Positions 26,881 to 35,509 of a stretch of DNA of 64,000 nt are shown here, one piece after another; the first letter of the stretch is position 1, and the number at the start of each line of letters is the position of its first letter. Made by a program: the position numbers and the translations under genes. The notes under the pieces were generated by a model, which saw nothing but the letters and a program-made list of their open reading frames with translations, had not been told where the DNA came from and searched no databases. Where the stretch lies: positions 516,001 to 580,000 of the forward strand of contig NZ_JAUTAU010000001.1 in the NCBI RefSeq assembly GCF_030818775.1, given 5' to 3'. The DNA is from Bacillus sp. SORGH_AS_0510. Lineage in GTDB: Bacteria > Bacillota > Bacilli > Bacillales > Cytobacillaceae.

Positions 26881-26933
26881 CTAGTCCCCACAAGCTCAGC
26901 CTGAGTGGAGCTTGTGGGGACATAGTTGTTCAC
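26881..26933. repeat. Isolated long inverted repeat
   Basis: AACTAGTCCCCACAAGCTC pairs with GAGCTTGTGGGGACATAGTT across a 10-bp loop. Only a short T-rich stretch follows, so it is not a clear terminator. Confidence 0.7.
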
Positions 26934-27022
26934 CTACTTCTTGTAAAACAGCCAATTGCCACCATGTTTGTATAACAAATGAAAAGAAGTGCCATATTAT
27001 TACTGTTTAAAGTGAACTCAAA

Positions 27023-27580
27023 ATGAGGGATGAAAACAGTATGTATAGTCAACTGGAAAAGGCATTTAATAAGTATCTTACGGCTGAGACGCAGATTTGG
27101 CTTCATCATGATTTGTGGAGTGGTCATTGGTGGAGTATTCTTATCATAAATGCCCTGTTCTTTGTGCTTCTGCTCGTATTAATCGACCGGTATCGCATCT
27201 TGTTAATTTCTCTGGCCTTTGTGATTAGTTTTATCATCGTTGGTCTAGTGGATGAGCTGGGGACTTATTTTGATTATTGGGAATACCCGCATCAGTTTCT
27301 TGTTTTTACCCATCGCTTCAATGCAGTTGATTTTGCGGTGATCCCCGTGATGATGACCTTATGTTATCAATATTTCAGACGTTGGAAAGCGTATTTGGTG
27401 GCGGAAGTGATCTTGTCGGCGGTCATCAGTTTTATCGGGATTCCTTTATGTGTATATTTTAACTTGTACACATTTGAGGATTGGAACTACTTTTATTCGT
27501 TGATCGTGTCGATCATCTTGTTTATTGCGTTGAAAGTCATTGTTGATTTTATAGAAAAAAAAGCGAAGAAATATGTTTGA
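27023..27580 (+). CDS. CBO0543 family membrane protein
   Basis: 185 residues from ATG 27023, or 179 from ATG 27041, which has GAGGGA upstream and is the better start. Five or six hydrophobic segments; WSGHWWSILIINALFF and VDELGTYFDYWEYPHQFL are typical of the family, which is widespread in spore formers and has no known function. Followed by a terminator. Confidence 0.8.
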   Translation: MRDENSMYSQLEKAFNKYLTAETQIWLHHDLWSGHWWSILIINALFFVLLLVLIDRYRILLISLAFVISFIIVGLVDELGTYFDYWEYPHQFLVFTHRFNAVDFAVIPVMMTLCYQYFRRWKAYLVAEVILSAVISFIGIPLCVYFNLYTFEDWNYFYSLIVSIILFIALKVIVDFIEKKAKKYV

Positions 27581-27581
27581 A

Positions 27582-27614
27582 AAAGGATCGCGACTGTGTT
27601 GTGGTCCTTTTTTG
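27582..27614 (+). terminator. Hairpin terminator
   Basis: AAAGGATC-GC...GTGGTCCTTT with a T-run, just past the stop codon. Confidence 0.65.
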
Positions 27615-27636
27615 TGAAGTTGGGAAATAAATAAGT

Positions 27637-27667
27637 TTTTACCAAATTTTACAAAAATATGGTAAAA
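27637..27667. promoter_or_regulatory. Dyad upstream of the first choline-binding-repeat gene
   Basis: TTTTACCA and TGGTAAAA flank 15 AT-rich bp. An equivalent dyad (TTTACTA / TAGTAAA) precedes the paralogue at 29849. It may be a shared operator. Confidence 0.5.
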
Positions 27668-27710
27668 TAATAGGTAGTTTAATAGAAAAGTATAAATGGG
27701 GGTAATGATG

Positions 27711-28739
27711 TTGAAAAAGACGCTAAAAGCTGTAACAATCGCAGCGGGTCTCGCACTGCTAGCCGCACCAGTTTCATCGTTTGCAGCAGGAACGACTGCC
27801 GTTCAGCACCACAATCAGTGGGTGAAAAAAGGAGCGTATTGGACGTATTATAATGCCAATGGCGCGTTACATAAGGGTTGGCTGAAGCAAAACAGTAAGT
27901 GGTATTACCTTGATGCAAATGGGAATATGAAGACAGGTTGGGCGCTTGTCAGTGGAAAATGGTATTTCTTTGAGGCAAGCGGCGCGATGAAGACAGGCTG
28001 GGCCAAGGTCGGGAATCAGTGGTACTATCTGGATGGCTCAGGATCTATGAAGATGGGCTGGGTGAAGGTATCGAATCAGTGGTACTTTCTAGATAGCTCA
28101 GGCGCTATGAAAACCGGCTGGGCCAAGGTATCGAATCAATGGTATTACCTGGATCGTTCGGGTGCCATGAAAACAGGATGGATTGAATTAGCTGATAATG
28201 TAAAGTACTACTTAAGCGCTAGCGGCGCGATGAAAACGGGCTGGCTAAAGGATGCAGGTAAGTGGTACTTCTTTGATCGGACGTCTGGTGAAATGACAGT
28301 CGATTGGAAAGATATCGATGGAAAAACGTATTATTTCTATAGTGATGGACACATGATGGCCAACAAGACCATTGGCGGCAAAAAAATCGGTGCAGATGGT
28401 GCAGTCTACGAGGATCATTCTGCTGAGATGATGAAAACGATTGAAGGCATAGTAGCAGATTCTGGGTTAACCATGCAGTACCAGGATGAAACGAAATCAT
28501 ATAATCTATATCTTGATGATGATCAAGTAGGTGCTTTTCGAGTAGATGGGGGAGTAGTGGCCTTTTCTTCCTACGAAGGAGTGTGGAAAAAAATAGCTCT
28601 TGCACTTGATGTGCCACTAACCGAAGCAGAGCTGAATGAATTAATGGAGCAATCACGCCAAACCGGAGAGATTAGGAAGGACGATCTCAATATTTTGGTG
28701 AATGATAAAATATTGTTCATTATGTGGAATTTTGAATAA
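27711..28739 (+). CDS. Secreted choline-binding-repeat protein, paralogue 1
   Basis: 342 residues from TTG 27711; GGGGG lies 8 nt upstream and this start is conserved in the paralogue at 29849. Signal peptide to about residue 25 (LLAAPVSSFAA). About nine cell-wall-binding repeats of the GW-x8-WYYL-x5-GAMKT type follow to residue 220, a family that in streptococci and clostridia binds choline-bearing teichoic acid or glucan. The C-terminal 110 residues form a domain shared only with the paralogue (residues near EMMKTIEGI, YEGVWKKIALAL, TEAELNELMEQSRQTGEI). It is probably wall-attached; the C-terminal domain has no known function. Confidence 0.85.
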   Translation: MKKTLKAVTIAAGLALLAAPVSSFAAGTTAVQHHNQWVKKGAYWTYYNANGALHKGWLKQNSKWYYLDANGNMKTGWALVSGKWYFFEASGAMKTGWAKVGNQWYYLDGSGSMKMGWVKVSNQWYFLDSSGAMKTGWAKVSNQWYYLDRSGAMKTGWIELADNVKYYLSASGAMKTGWLKDAGKWYFFDRTSGEMTVDWKDIDGKTYYFYSDGHMMANKTIGGKKIGADGAVYEDHSAEMMKTIEGIVADSGLTMQYQDETKSYNLYLDDDQVGAFRVDGGVVAFSSYEGVWKKIALALDVPLTEAELNELMEQSRQTGEIRKDDLNILVNDKILFIMWNFE

Positions 28740-28763
28740 AGGAGAGACCGGGGAGGGTCTATA

Positions 28764-28868
28764 CTCAAAAAAGGAATTTTGGCCCTACTAGCACTCGTGG
28801 TCATTGGCTTTTGGTATGTGTATGCAACTCACGCTGGACATAACCAAGCAGTGTCACCAGAGGAATAA
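28764..28868 (+). CDS. Possible small membrane peptide with a non-standard start
   Basis: A 34-codon frame after GGGGAGGG encodes KKGILALLALVVIGFWYVYA followed by a polar tail to SPEE. It lacks an ATG; a TTG at 28779 would shorten it to about 29 residues. The composition of one helix plus a polar tail looks like a real peptide, but the start problem leaves this uncertain. Confidence 0.35.
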   Translation, partial: LKKGILALLALVVIGFWYVYATHAGHNQAVSPEE

Positions 28869-28895
28869 CATTCAGTGAATTTTATTAACAGGAAG

Positions 28896-28928
28896 AATGG
28901 CTATCACGATTCTTGATAGTCATTTTTT
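28896..28928 (+). terminator. Terminator after choline-binding-repeat paralogue 1
   Basis: TGGCTATCA-CGATTCT-TGATAGTCA with a T-run. The terminator after paralogue 2 (30775-30808) has nearly the same stem. Confidence 0.82.
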
Positions 28929-29000
28929 ACTTGTTATATAGTGGACTAAAATGTCAGGTCTATCGATGAGTATAGGGAAAGGTTGAAAGGGGAGACGGAA

Positions 29001-29414
29001 TTGAGTACGCAATTAGTAAGGGTAGGTACCACGTATATTCCTGTAACGAATGTGGAACGTTCTTCTGCTTGGTATATTGAAAAATTAGGAGCGGTCGAAA
29101 GCTACAGGGACCAGGACAAAGCGATTCTCAATTTAGCCAATCAAAGTCTATTTCTTGTCAGGTCCGCCGAAAACCAAACTGCAAATTTCTTTGATATTTA
29201 CGGTGAAGAACGGTTTTCGCTAACATTTGAAGTAGATGGATTAGCTGCATTGGTCGCGTTGCATTCAGAGCTGAAGGAAAACGATGTGAGAGTCGGAGAG
29301 ATTGAAGATAGGGGACACGCAGGGAGAAACTTTGTTTTTTATGATGAAGATGGGAATAAGTTCGATGTTTGGAGTGAACTGAGTCCTTCTTTTAAAAACA
29401 TGAGAGGTCAATAA
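29001..29414 (+). CDS. VOC family protein
   Basis: 137 residues from TTG 29001 with AGGGGAG 6 nt upstream. The fold is clear from TYIPVTNVERSSAWYIEKLGAVE at the N-terminus and FVFYDEDGNKFDVWSEL at the C-terminus. Substrate unknown; single gene ending in a terminator. Confidence 0.87.
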   Translation: MSTQLVRVGTTYIPVTNVERSSAWYIEKLGAVESYRDQDKAILNLANQSLFLVRSAENQTANFFDIYGEERFSLTFEVDGLAALVALHSELKENDVRVGEIEDRGHAGRNFVFYDEDGNKFDVWSELSPSFKNMRGQ

Positions 29415-29446
29415 ACAAAGGGCAGACAACTTTGCCTGCCCTTTGC
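29415..29446. terminator. Bidirectional terminator
   Basis: AAAGGGCAG...CTGCCCTTT between a VOC gene and the convergent yjcZ-like gene. Confidence 0.75.
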
Positions 29447-29464
29447 TCATTCGATGCTAGCTTC

Positions 29465-29584
29465 TTAATAAAAAGAAGCGCCAACGATAATAAGAAGAAT
29501 GAACAATACAACGATTAATACAAATGTACTGCCGCCGTAGCCACCGCCGTAGCCGTAACCGCCGCCATAATAACCCCAGCCCAT
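29465..29584 (-). CDS. YjcZ family sporulation protein
   Basis: A 39-residue peptide starting [18 protein letters not shown] and ending in a hydrophobic tail with [19 protein letters not shown]. This Gly/Tyr-rich head plus one membrane helix defines the YjcZ family, which is made during sporulation in Bacillus. GAGGGGGTG precedes the ATG at 29584. Confidence 0.92.
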   Translation of the reverse strand: MGWGYYGGGYGYGGGYGGSTFVLIVVLFILLIIVGASFY

Positions 29585-29774
29585 ACTTTCACCCCCTCTG
29601 TGAAAAAATTGGAGGGAAAATCACCTCTATATAAGTATATTGTTGTGAGCCAATCTGGTTTGGACAAACAACCTAATTCCATGAAAATCAGCGTTTTGCT
29701 TACATGTTTTTTGTACAATAAAACGACTCATTTAGTTGTATGGTGAAAGCAAGTATTTGTAATAAAAGTATATA

Positions 29775-29801
29775 TTTACTAAATTTTATTAAAATAGTAA
29801 A
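29775..29801. promoter_or_regulatory. Dyad upstream of the second choline-binding-repeat gene
   Basis: TTTACTA and TAGTAAA flank 13 AT-rich bp, parallel to the dyad at 27637. A second palindrome, ACTACTTTAGTAGT, follows directly at about 29801-29814. Confidence 0.5.
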
Positions 29802-29848
29802 CTACTTTAGTAGTATAAAAAATAGAGAGAAAAATGGGGGAAATGATT

Positions 29849-30766
29849 TTGAAAAAGACGCTTAAAGCCGTAACCATCGCAGCAGGTCTTTCGCTACTTT
29901 CTGCACCAGTTGCATCTTATGCAGCAGGAACAAAAGCTGTTCAGTACCACAACCAATGGGTAAAAAAAGGCTCGTACTGGACATACTACAACGCAAAAGG
30001 CGCGTTACAAAAAGGCTGGTTACAATTAAACAGCAAGTGGTATTTCTTTGATACAAATGGATACATGAAAACAGGCTGGGTATCTAGCAGCAACAAATGG
30101 TATTACTTTGATGCAAACGGTGTGATGAAGACTGGTTGGATTCAGCTTTCAAAGCAATGGTACTTCCTTGACGCTTCAGGCGCGATGAAGACAGGCTGGG
30201 TGAAATCCGGTCAAGACTGGTACTTCTTAGCTTCAAGCGGCGCCATGAAAACAGGCTGGTTACAAACAGGCGGCAAGTGGTATTTCCTAGATCGCTCGTC
30301 TGGAAAAATGGCACTAGGTTGGAAGGACATCGATGGTAAAAAGTATTACTTCTATAACAGTGGTGCTATGGCGGCGAATACGACGATTGATGGAAAGCAA
30401 ATTGGAGCAGACGGTGCGGTTGTTTTCGATAACACGGATGTGACATTTAAAAACATTGAAGGAATGGCACGTACTCAATACGGATTATCGGTTGAATACG
30501 ATGATGAGGTTGAAGGATATCTTTTCTATAATAATGCTGACGAGGCAGTAGGTGGCTTCAATTTTGAGGGATCTGTCTTTGGAGAACCGGGCTATGAAGA
30601 TTTATGGAAAAAGGTAGCTCTTGAATTAGGTTTCCCTGGAACTGAAGCGGAGCTAAATGATTTAGTGGAGCAAGCGCGTCAAGAGGGTGAGATCTTCACA
30701 GATGGAATTTACATCATCGCGAATGAAGATATATTTGTTATTGCTTGGAATTTAGACGAAGAATAG
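29849..30766 (+). CDS. Secreted choline-binding-repeat protein, paralogue 2
   Basis: 305 residues from TTG 29849 (GGGGGA upstream). It has a signal peptide ending near ASYAAG, about seven GW/WYF repeats, then the same C-terminal domain as the protein at 27711 (TFKNIEGMA, YEDLWKKVALELGF, TEAELNDLVEQARQEGEI). It has fewer wall repeats than paralogue 1 and a more acidic tail. The pair looks like a tandem duplication that now flanks a VOC gene and the yjcZ-like gene. Confidence 0.85.
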   Translation: MKKTLKAVTIAAGLSLLSAPVASYAAGTKAVQYHNQWVKKGSYWTYYNAKGALQKGWLQLNSKWYFFDTNGYMKTGWVSSSNKWYYFDANGVMKTGWIQLSKQWYFLDASGAMKTGWVKSGQDWYFLASSGAMKTGWLQTGGKWYFLDRSSGKMALGWKDIDGKKYYFYNSGAMAANTTIDGKQIGADGAVVFDNTDVTFKNIEGMARTQYGLSVEYDDEVEGYLFYNNADEAVGGFNFEGSVFGEPGYEDLWKKVALELGFPGTEAELNDLVEQARQEGEIFTDGIYIIANEDIFVIAWNLDEE

Positions 30767-30774
30767 TAGTTGGA

Positions 30775-30808
30775 ATGGCTATCAGATGATTGATAGCCAT
30801 TTTTTTTG
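30775..30808 (+). terminator. Terminator after choline-binding-repeat paralogue 2
   Basis: ATGGCTATCA-GATGAT-TGATAGCCAT followed by eight T. Confidence 0.88.
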
Positions 30809-30828
30809 TTGGTGAAACATAAATCTTG

Positions 30829-31911
30829 TTACTCCACAATTCCAGTTTGTTTAATCTCTACGTCAGCATGTACAAGAACCGTTACTTGAGGATAAATGGA
30901 TTTCCATGTTTTCTCATTGAATGGGCGATAATGCTCTTTATATTTTGCTCCAAGGCCTAGCGGGTCTACTTTTTGTTCCTTAAATCGATTGATAATTTTT
31001 AAGGAACCCTTTTCTAAAATCTGTTCCACTCCCTTTTGAAGTTTTGGTTTATCAATAGGAACCCGCTCTTTCTTAGGTGAAGAGAACTCTTGAAGTCGTG
31101 TCTTCATTTGTAAGTAGATTGTAAAGACAGGTTTACCTTTCACAATTTTCACTTTGTATTTTGCCTTTGAATGAAGAATATCTAGAACGATCCTCTCGCC
31201 ATTTTTTATATTAAATTGATGTAGCCCGTGGTTGTATGTATCAACTAGCCCTTTAAAAATGAACAGGTCATCCATCGATAAAGCTGTGACAAATCGATCA
31301 TCCTTAAAAATGGCCAACCCATTGATTTTGATTGTATCTTTTTCCTTCTTGATTAGTGGCAAATAAGGATCCTGTCCAACTTGAGAAAATTGAAAGAGAA
31401 AGCTGTGTAAATTGGAGCGTGGAAGCTGCCCGTGTTCCATGTTTTGGTCAAGTAATTCTTGCGAAAATAAGGAAATATTCTCTGTTTTAAATGTCGCTGT
31501 CGATAATAAATCAGAGGCATCACCATCTACAATGGCCAGTTGAACAAGGTTTCCTATGGAGGGATCACGGTTTAGGGTATCAACAAAATCGTTTATCCCT
31601 CTTTTGGACATTTCCTTTCCGTAAAGAGCTAAACGAAGCTGCCCACTTACTAAAGGATATCTTGTTTCGTTATTTAAAAGGCCACGAATCTCTTTGCTTG
31701 ATTGCCCCACACTTGACTTGATTTCAGTAGTAGAAGATTTGTCTTTTTTAAAGATAGGAAATACAATCGTCTCTTTTATTTTGTTCTCAGGTGCCACATC
31801 ATACCCTACGCCTTGTGCCATATTTATTTCATTCACAATGGTGGGAGTGATAAGGGAACAACCCGTTAAAAATAGTGGTAGCAAAAACCAAATGACAGAA
31901 TGCTTAGCCAT
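30829..31911 (-). CDS. Ger(x)C family germinant receptor lipoprotein
   Basis: 360 residues from ATG 31911 (GGGGG 8 nt upstream). The lipobox FLTGCS places the lipidated cysteine near residue 17. The Ger(x)C features follow: EINMAQGVGYDVAPENKIKETIVFPIF, and a C-terminal half with the LGLGAKYKEHYRPFNEKTWKS-like segment. It is the C subunit of a GerA-type nutrient receptor in the inner spore membrane. Third gene of the operon; it starts 2 bp after the B subunit stop. Confidence 0.94.
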   Translation of the reverse strand: MAKHSVIWFLLPLFLTGCSLITPTIVNEINMAQGVGYDVAPENKIKETIVFPIFKKDKSSTTEIKSSVGQSSKEIRGLLNNETRYPLVSGQLRLALYGKEMSKRGINDFVDTLNRDPSIGNLVQLAIVDGDASDLLSTATFKTENISLFSQELLDQNMEHGQLPRSNLHSFLFQFSQVGQDPYLPLIKKEKDTIKINGLAIFKDDRFVTALSMDDLFIFKGLVDTYNHGLHQFNIKNGERIVLDILHSKAKYKVKIVKGKPVFTIYLQMKTRLQEFSSPKKERVPIDKPKLQKGVEQILEKGSLKIINRFKEQKVDPLGLGAKYKEHYRPFNEKTWKSIYPQVTVLVHADVEIKQTGIVE

Positions 31912-31913
31912 TT

Positions 31914-32990
31914 TTATGACCCCCTTTTTAATATAGTAAGGACTAGAAGGAGTAAAGGAATATAAACATAAAATAACCATAAATTCATTTGTGTAATAAG
32001 TTGATTAAACCAATCTTTATAAGGGTCTTTAATCAATTGGCATAGGACGACACTAATAATGCTAAGGACTATTAAGGCGTATTTTTGCTTTTTATTAAAA
32101 ATTTTCTTAAGACCTCTGCTAGAACACCAGAGTAGGAGTGCGAGTAGGGCGGTTACGATGATTAAATACATAGAGATATATAAGTACTCAAATCTTTCCA
32201 AGTAAGAAAACTTCATGACTTTCGTTAAAGACAGCTCTGGCCAAATGGTTGTAGCTAATTGTTTTTCACTGTAAAAGGTAAAAGAAACGATAGCAGAAAA
32301 AGTATAGAGCAGGGTTGTAAATAATGCTCCCAGATGGGCATATTTTTTTGATGAGTTTACATTTCTAATAAAAGGATAAAACATGAGCAACGTTTCCGTT
32401 CCAGCTAAGGTATACATGGAGCTTTTAACAGAATCCAATAAATTCAAAAAGGAATGGTTCATAATGGGTAATAAATTTGAAAAATGAGCCATTTTTATAG
32501 GGAAAACATAAAGAATGATAAGATAAATTTGTGGATAAATAAACGATAATAATGCAATTCCAACGACAACTCGAAATCCTCCAGATACACAATAATAGAC
32601 GAGAATCAATATGATGATGGCAAGAAGCCATGAGGACAAGTTAGGAAACATCCAAACCTGTATGATTTCAATGTAGCCAACTAAAACAGATACACTAGCT
32701 AACCAGTAATACAACATGATGATCAAGCTTAAACATTTGCCAATGCTTTTACCAAAGACAATTGAATGAACATCCACGATATCTCCATCTACTTTTGCTA
32801 AAAGCTTATACATCATCCAAATAAATAGTTGAACACAGCAGCCGGCAAGTATTACCCCCATCCAGGCATCATAGCCGGCCTTTTTAGCAATGAGTCGTTG
32901 AAAGCTTAAAATTCCCACACCAACTTGTGAACTATAGATTGTAAAAAAGACTAAATAGGGAGAAATTTGATGCCTCTTATCTACTTGCAT
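31914..32990 (-). CDS. GerAB-type germinant receptor permease subunit
   Basis: 358 residues from ATG 32990 (AGAAGGGTG upstream; the GTG at 33002 is part of that site). About ten membrane segments of the APC superfamily spore germination branch, starting with QISPYLVFFTIYSSQVGVGIL. In GerA receptors the B subunit binds the germinant. The ligand cannot be read from sequence. Confidence 0.94.
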   Translation of the reverse strand: MQVDKRHQISPYLVFFTIYSSQVGVGILSFQRLIAKKAGYDAWMGVILAGCCVQLFIWMMYKLLAKVDGDIVDVHSIVFGKSIGKCLSLIIMLYYWLASVSVLVGYIEIIQVWMFPNLSSWLLAIIILILVYYCVSGGFRVVVGIALLSFIYPQIYLIILYVFPIKMAHFSNLLPIMNHSFLNLLDSVKSSMYTLAGTETLLMFYPFIRNVNSSKKYAHLGALFTTLLYTFSAIVSFTFYSEKQLATTIWPELSLTKVMKFSYLERFEYLYISMYLIIVTALLALLLWCSSRGLKKIFNKKQKYALIVLSIISVVLCQLIKDPYKDWFNQLITQMNLWLFYVYIPLLLLVLTILKRGS

Positions 32991-33008
32991 ATAAAATATC
33001 ACCCTTCT

Positions 33009-34490
33009 TTATTCATAGAAATCATTCATTGGCTCGGGGTTCTTTCCCATTCCAGTAGACTTTCGCTTTTTTTGCGGCCTTAGAGATTGCGGATTCTCTT
33101 TTTGCATGGAAAAAGGAAGTCTAAACCATAGGTCTTGGAAGGCTGTTTTTCTTAATGGATAGATACTTAAATAGGGACGCCCAAGTGAGGTTAACCTGAG
33201 CGTATGTAAAACCGTAAATAATAATCCAACAAATACCCCAAATAAACCTAGAAATTGGGCTAAAAAAATGACAGGAAATTTAAAAAAACGAATGGTGTTG
33301 CTAAATTTATAGACCGGTGCAATATAGGAAGCTAAGGTTCCGAGGCCTACTAAGATTAGCAACACATTGCTGGTTAAACCTGCTTCAACGACGGCTTGAC
33401 CGATGACAATGCCCCCAACAACACCAAGGGATTGTCCAATTTTCGTAGGTAAACGAATTCCAGCTTCTTTCACCATTTCTATCATAATTTCTAAAAATAG
33501 TGCCTCCAAAAAAGGCGAGAATGGAACCGATACTCTTGAACCAACCAAGTTTTCTAATAATTTCGAAGGGATCAATTCATAATGATAGGTCAGAGCGGCG
33601 ACGTATAAAGGACTGATTAGACCTGATATGAAAATAGAAAAGAATCGCAATAGGCGAAAAAAATTAGAAATAATCCAAGAAAAACTATAGTCCTCCATGG
33701 CAATTAACGATTCCATTAAAGTAACAGGTGCGATGACTAAATTCGGTGACCCGTCAGCCGCTATGATAATTTTCCCTTCTGGGAGTCCTGCGGCAACTCG
33801 ATCGACTCTCTCCGTTGAGATGGACTGAGGAAACAAGGAGTGAGAATTATCCTCTATCATAGCCGCAATATAGGAACTGTCTAAAATTTGATCATATTGA
33901 ATATCCTGAATTCGTTGGATCACCGTGTTTACATTCTCTGGATCAGCAATCCCTTCCATATAAATGACGGCTACTCTAGTCTTCGATAATTCCCCTACTG
34001 TTAGTTCTTTTACTAGTAGTTCCGCAGCGGGTAATCTCTTTCGAATCAGATTGATGTTAGTGTCGAGTTCTTCAATAAAACCAACCTGTGGACCTAATGC
34101 CGAAGATTCCATGGTCGGTACTCCGACATCACGAAATTTGCTGTTCGCAATATTTATTAATAAGCACTCTTGATCGTTGGGAGCCTTTTGAACAGCAATG
34201 TATCCATTTAACAGGTTTTGAACAATTTTTGAGGGGTCACTTGTAAAAGAAATCTCTTGTACTGGTATCTTGCTTTTTAATTCTTCTAGTGAAAGGTGCT
34301 CCTGTAAATAAGGCAGCACATCTTTATGTAAAATGTCTGATGAGATGAGGGTACGGAAGTAGGAAAGCCAAAAGGGCTCACTGTCTTTTAAAGAGGTATG
34401 CTCACGAACAAAGTCGTTTGATTTGGAAATGCGTTCAACCCAGTTTTGCTCTCCTACATTTTGCCCTTCGATTTCATGATCGTTCTTCAT
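33009..34490 (-). CDS. GerAA-type germinant receptor subunit
   Basis: 493 residues. The soluble N-terminal domain (about 1-280) includes SSDILHKDVLPYL and RVAVIYMEGIADPENV. The membrane part (about 285-440) has SRVSVPFSPFLEALFLE and GIRLPTKIGQSLGVVGGIVIGQAVV, all hallmarks of GerAA/SpoVAF proteins. The A subunit oligomerises into the nutrient-gated channel. It is first in the A-B-C operon and has GAGGGA before the ATG. Confidence 0.95.
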   Translation of the reverse strand: MKNDHEIEGQNVGEQNWVERISKSNDFVREHTSLKDSEPFWLSYFRTLISSDILHKDVLPYLQEHLSLEELKSKIPVQEISFTSDPSKIVQNLLNGYIAVQKAPNDQECLLINIANSKFRDVGVPTMESSALGPQVGFIEELDTNINLIRKRLPAAELLVKELTVGELSKTRVAVIYMEGIADPENVNTVIQRIQDIQYDQILDSSYIAAMIEDNSHSLFPQSISTERVDRVAAGLPEGKIIIAADGSPNLVIAPVTLMESLIAMEDYSFSWIISNFFRLLRFFSIFISGLISPLYVAALTYHYELIPSKLLENLVGSRVSVPFSPFLEALFLEIMIEMVKEAGIRLPTKIGQSLGVVGGIVIGQAVVEAGLTSNVLLILVGLGTLASYIAPVYKFSNTIRFFKFPVIFLAQFLGLFGVFVGLLFTVLHTLRLTSLGRPYLSIYPLRKTAFQDLWFRLPFSMQKENPQSLRPQKKRKSTGMGKNPEPMNDFYE

Positions 34491-34596
34491 GGGTATCCCT
34501 CAATTGGTTTTTCCTTATTTTGTGGAGAATAGGAAATATTATGCGCCATATCCAGTGTTGGACATTAATAGGGAATTGGAAGGGAGTTTCCAAATT

Positions 34597-34735
34597 TTGT
34601 AGAATTCCTTGGCGATTTTGTAGAATTCCTTTGATTTTATGTAGAATTAACCTCGATTTGTGTAGAATTGTCTTCATTTTGTGTAGAATTCCTCGAATCT
34701 TATGTGGAAAAAACCTAATTCTGTGTAGAATTCCA
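34597..34735. repeat. Intergenic array C1: TTGTAGAATT motif, exact 21 bp period
   Basis: (T/G/A)TGTAGAATT begins at 34597, 34618, 34639, 34660, 34681, 34702 and 34723, every step exactly 21 bp. The 9-11 bp between motifs vary. It lies upstream of gerAA and downstream of the frameshifted gene. The same motif forms the array split by the IS256 element (48471-50160). Confidence 0.95.
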
Positions 34736-34779
34736 AGCCCTACAATCCCCCTATTCCGTAAGAAGACGTGAAAATCACC

Positions 34780-34817
34780 AAAAACCAGTCAAGGAGAGGG
34801 TCCCTGCCTGGTTTTTT
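34780..34817. terminator. Terminator of the frameshifted spore-surface-like gene
   Basis: AAACCAG...CTGGTTT with an internal AGGGACCCT stem and T-runs on both strands. Confidence 0.8.
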
Positions 34818-34835
34818 GGCGCCTTTTTAGTAGAG

Positions 34836-35338
34836 TTAAACCGGATTCGGCGGAATGAAGAAAATATCAAAGTTAAATAACGCGTGAATAGGGTCAGCAG
34901 GAGTTTGAAGATCGACTCTTCGTACCACACCAGACAGAGCGACCTGAGTCCCGGCGGCACGGTTTTCGTGATGACGTCTTCTTCTGTATCTGTCCCGACC
35001 AAGGTAAAGTCAAACGCAAAATTACCGATGTTTCGGGCAATCACGGTACCAAACGGCAATGTTCGCAGTGGTACTTGCGTAATAATCACCTCGGTTTGTT
35101 CCGTTTCAGCTGCACCTAGACACGGCCCCACTTGACCCGGAACACATGAAGGCTCATAGGAGTTGGCCTCAAATACTGTCAACGTGCCAGGGAACTGTGA
35201 TGCCGGCAGATCTTCCTCAATCGTGAACTGCTGATGCACCAAACAGCACCCGCCACAATCGCAGCAAAGCTGAATCTCATTGTTAAATGGATTCGAAAAA
35301 TGTTTCTTTTTCTCGTCCTTATCCTTATCTTTTCCCAT
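34836..35338 (-). pseudogene. Frameshifted cysteine-rich protein, possible spore-surface (Ena/coat-like) subunit
   Basis: Starts at ATG 35338 (AGGTGG upstream) with MGKDKDKDEKKKHF, then a cysteine cluster (LCCDCGGCC) and a beta-rich domain (PGTLTVFEAN, EVIITQVPLRTLPFGTVIARN, FDFTLVGTD). Near 34951-34958 the frame breaks: as written, it would run through the terminator. Shifting frame there gives a natural ending, VPAGTQVALSGVVRRVDLQ then DIFFIPPNPV and TAA at 34838-34836. The 503-nt length is one base short of 168 codons, which fits a 1-nt deletion. The CC-x-C connector before a beta domain recalls DUF3992 endospore appendage subunits; this is a guess from memory. Confidence 0.7.
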
Positions 35339-35509
35339 ACATTTCACCACCTTTACTTGTCCTACTTCAGGATATGCAGGGACAGGAAGGTGGTTTGGAA
35401 AAATTATAAGGATTATATCGTTGTGAGGAAACGCCCCCCCGCACTTCATAATAAAATTGTGCATATTTGGGAAAATAATAGCTAAAGTTGTTTTTAGGAG
35501 GCTAGTTAA

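Noticed and set aside
34418..34771. Open frame through array C1 encoding seven-residue repeats
   Set aside because: 21 bp is a whole number of codons, so any frame stays open by chance. Its 5' part is antisense to gerAA, and it has no start signal.
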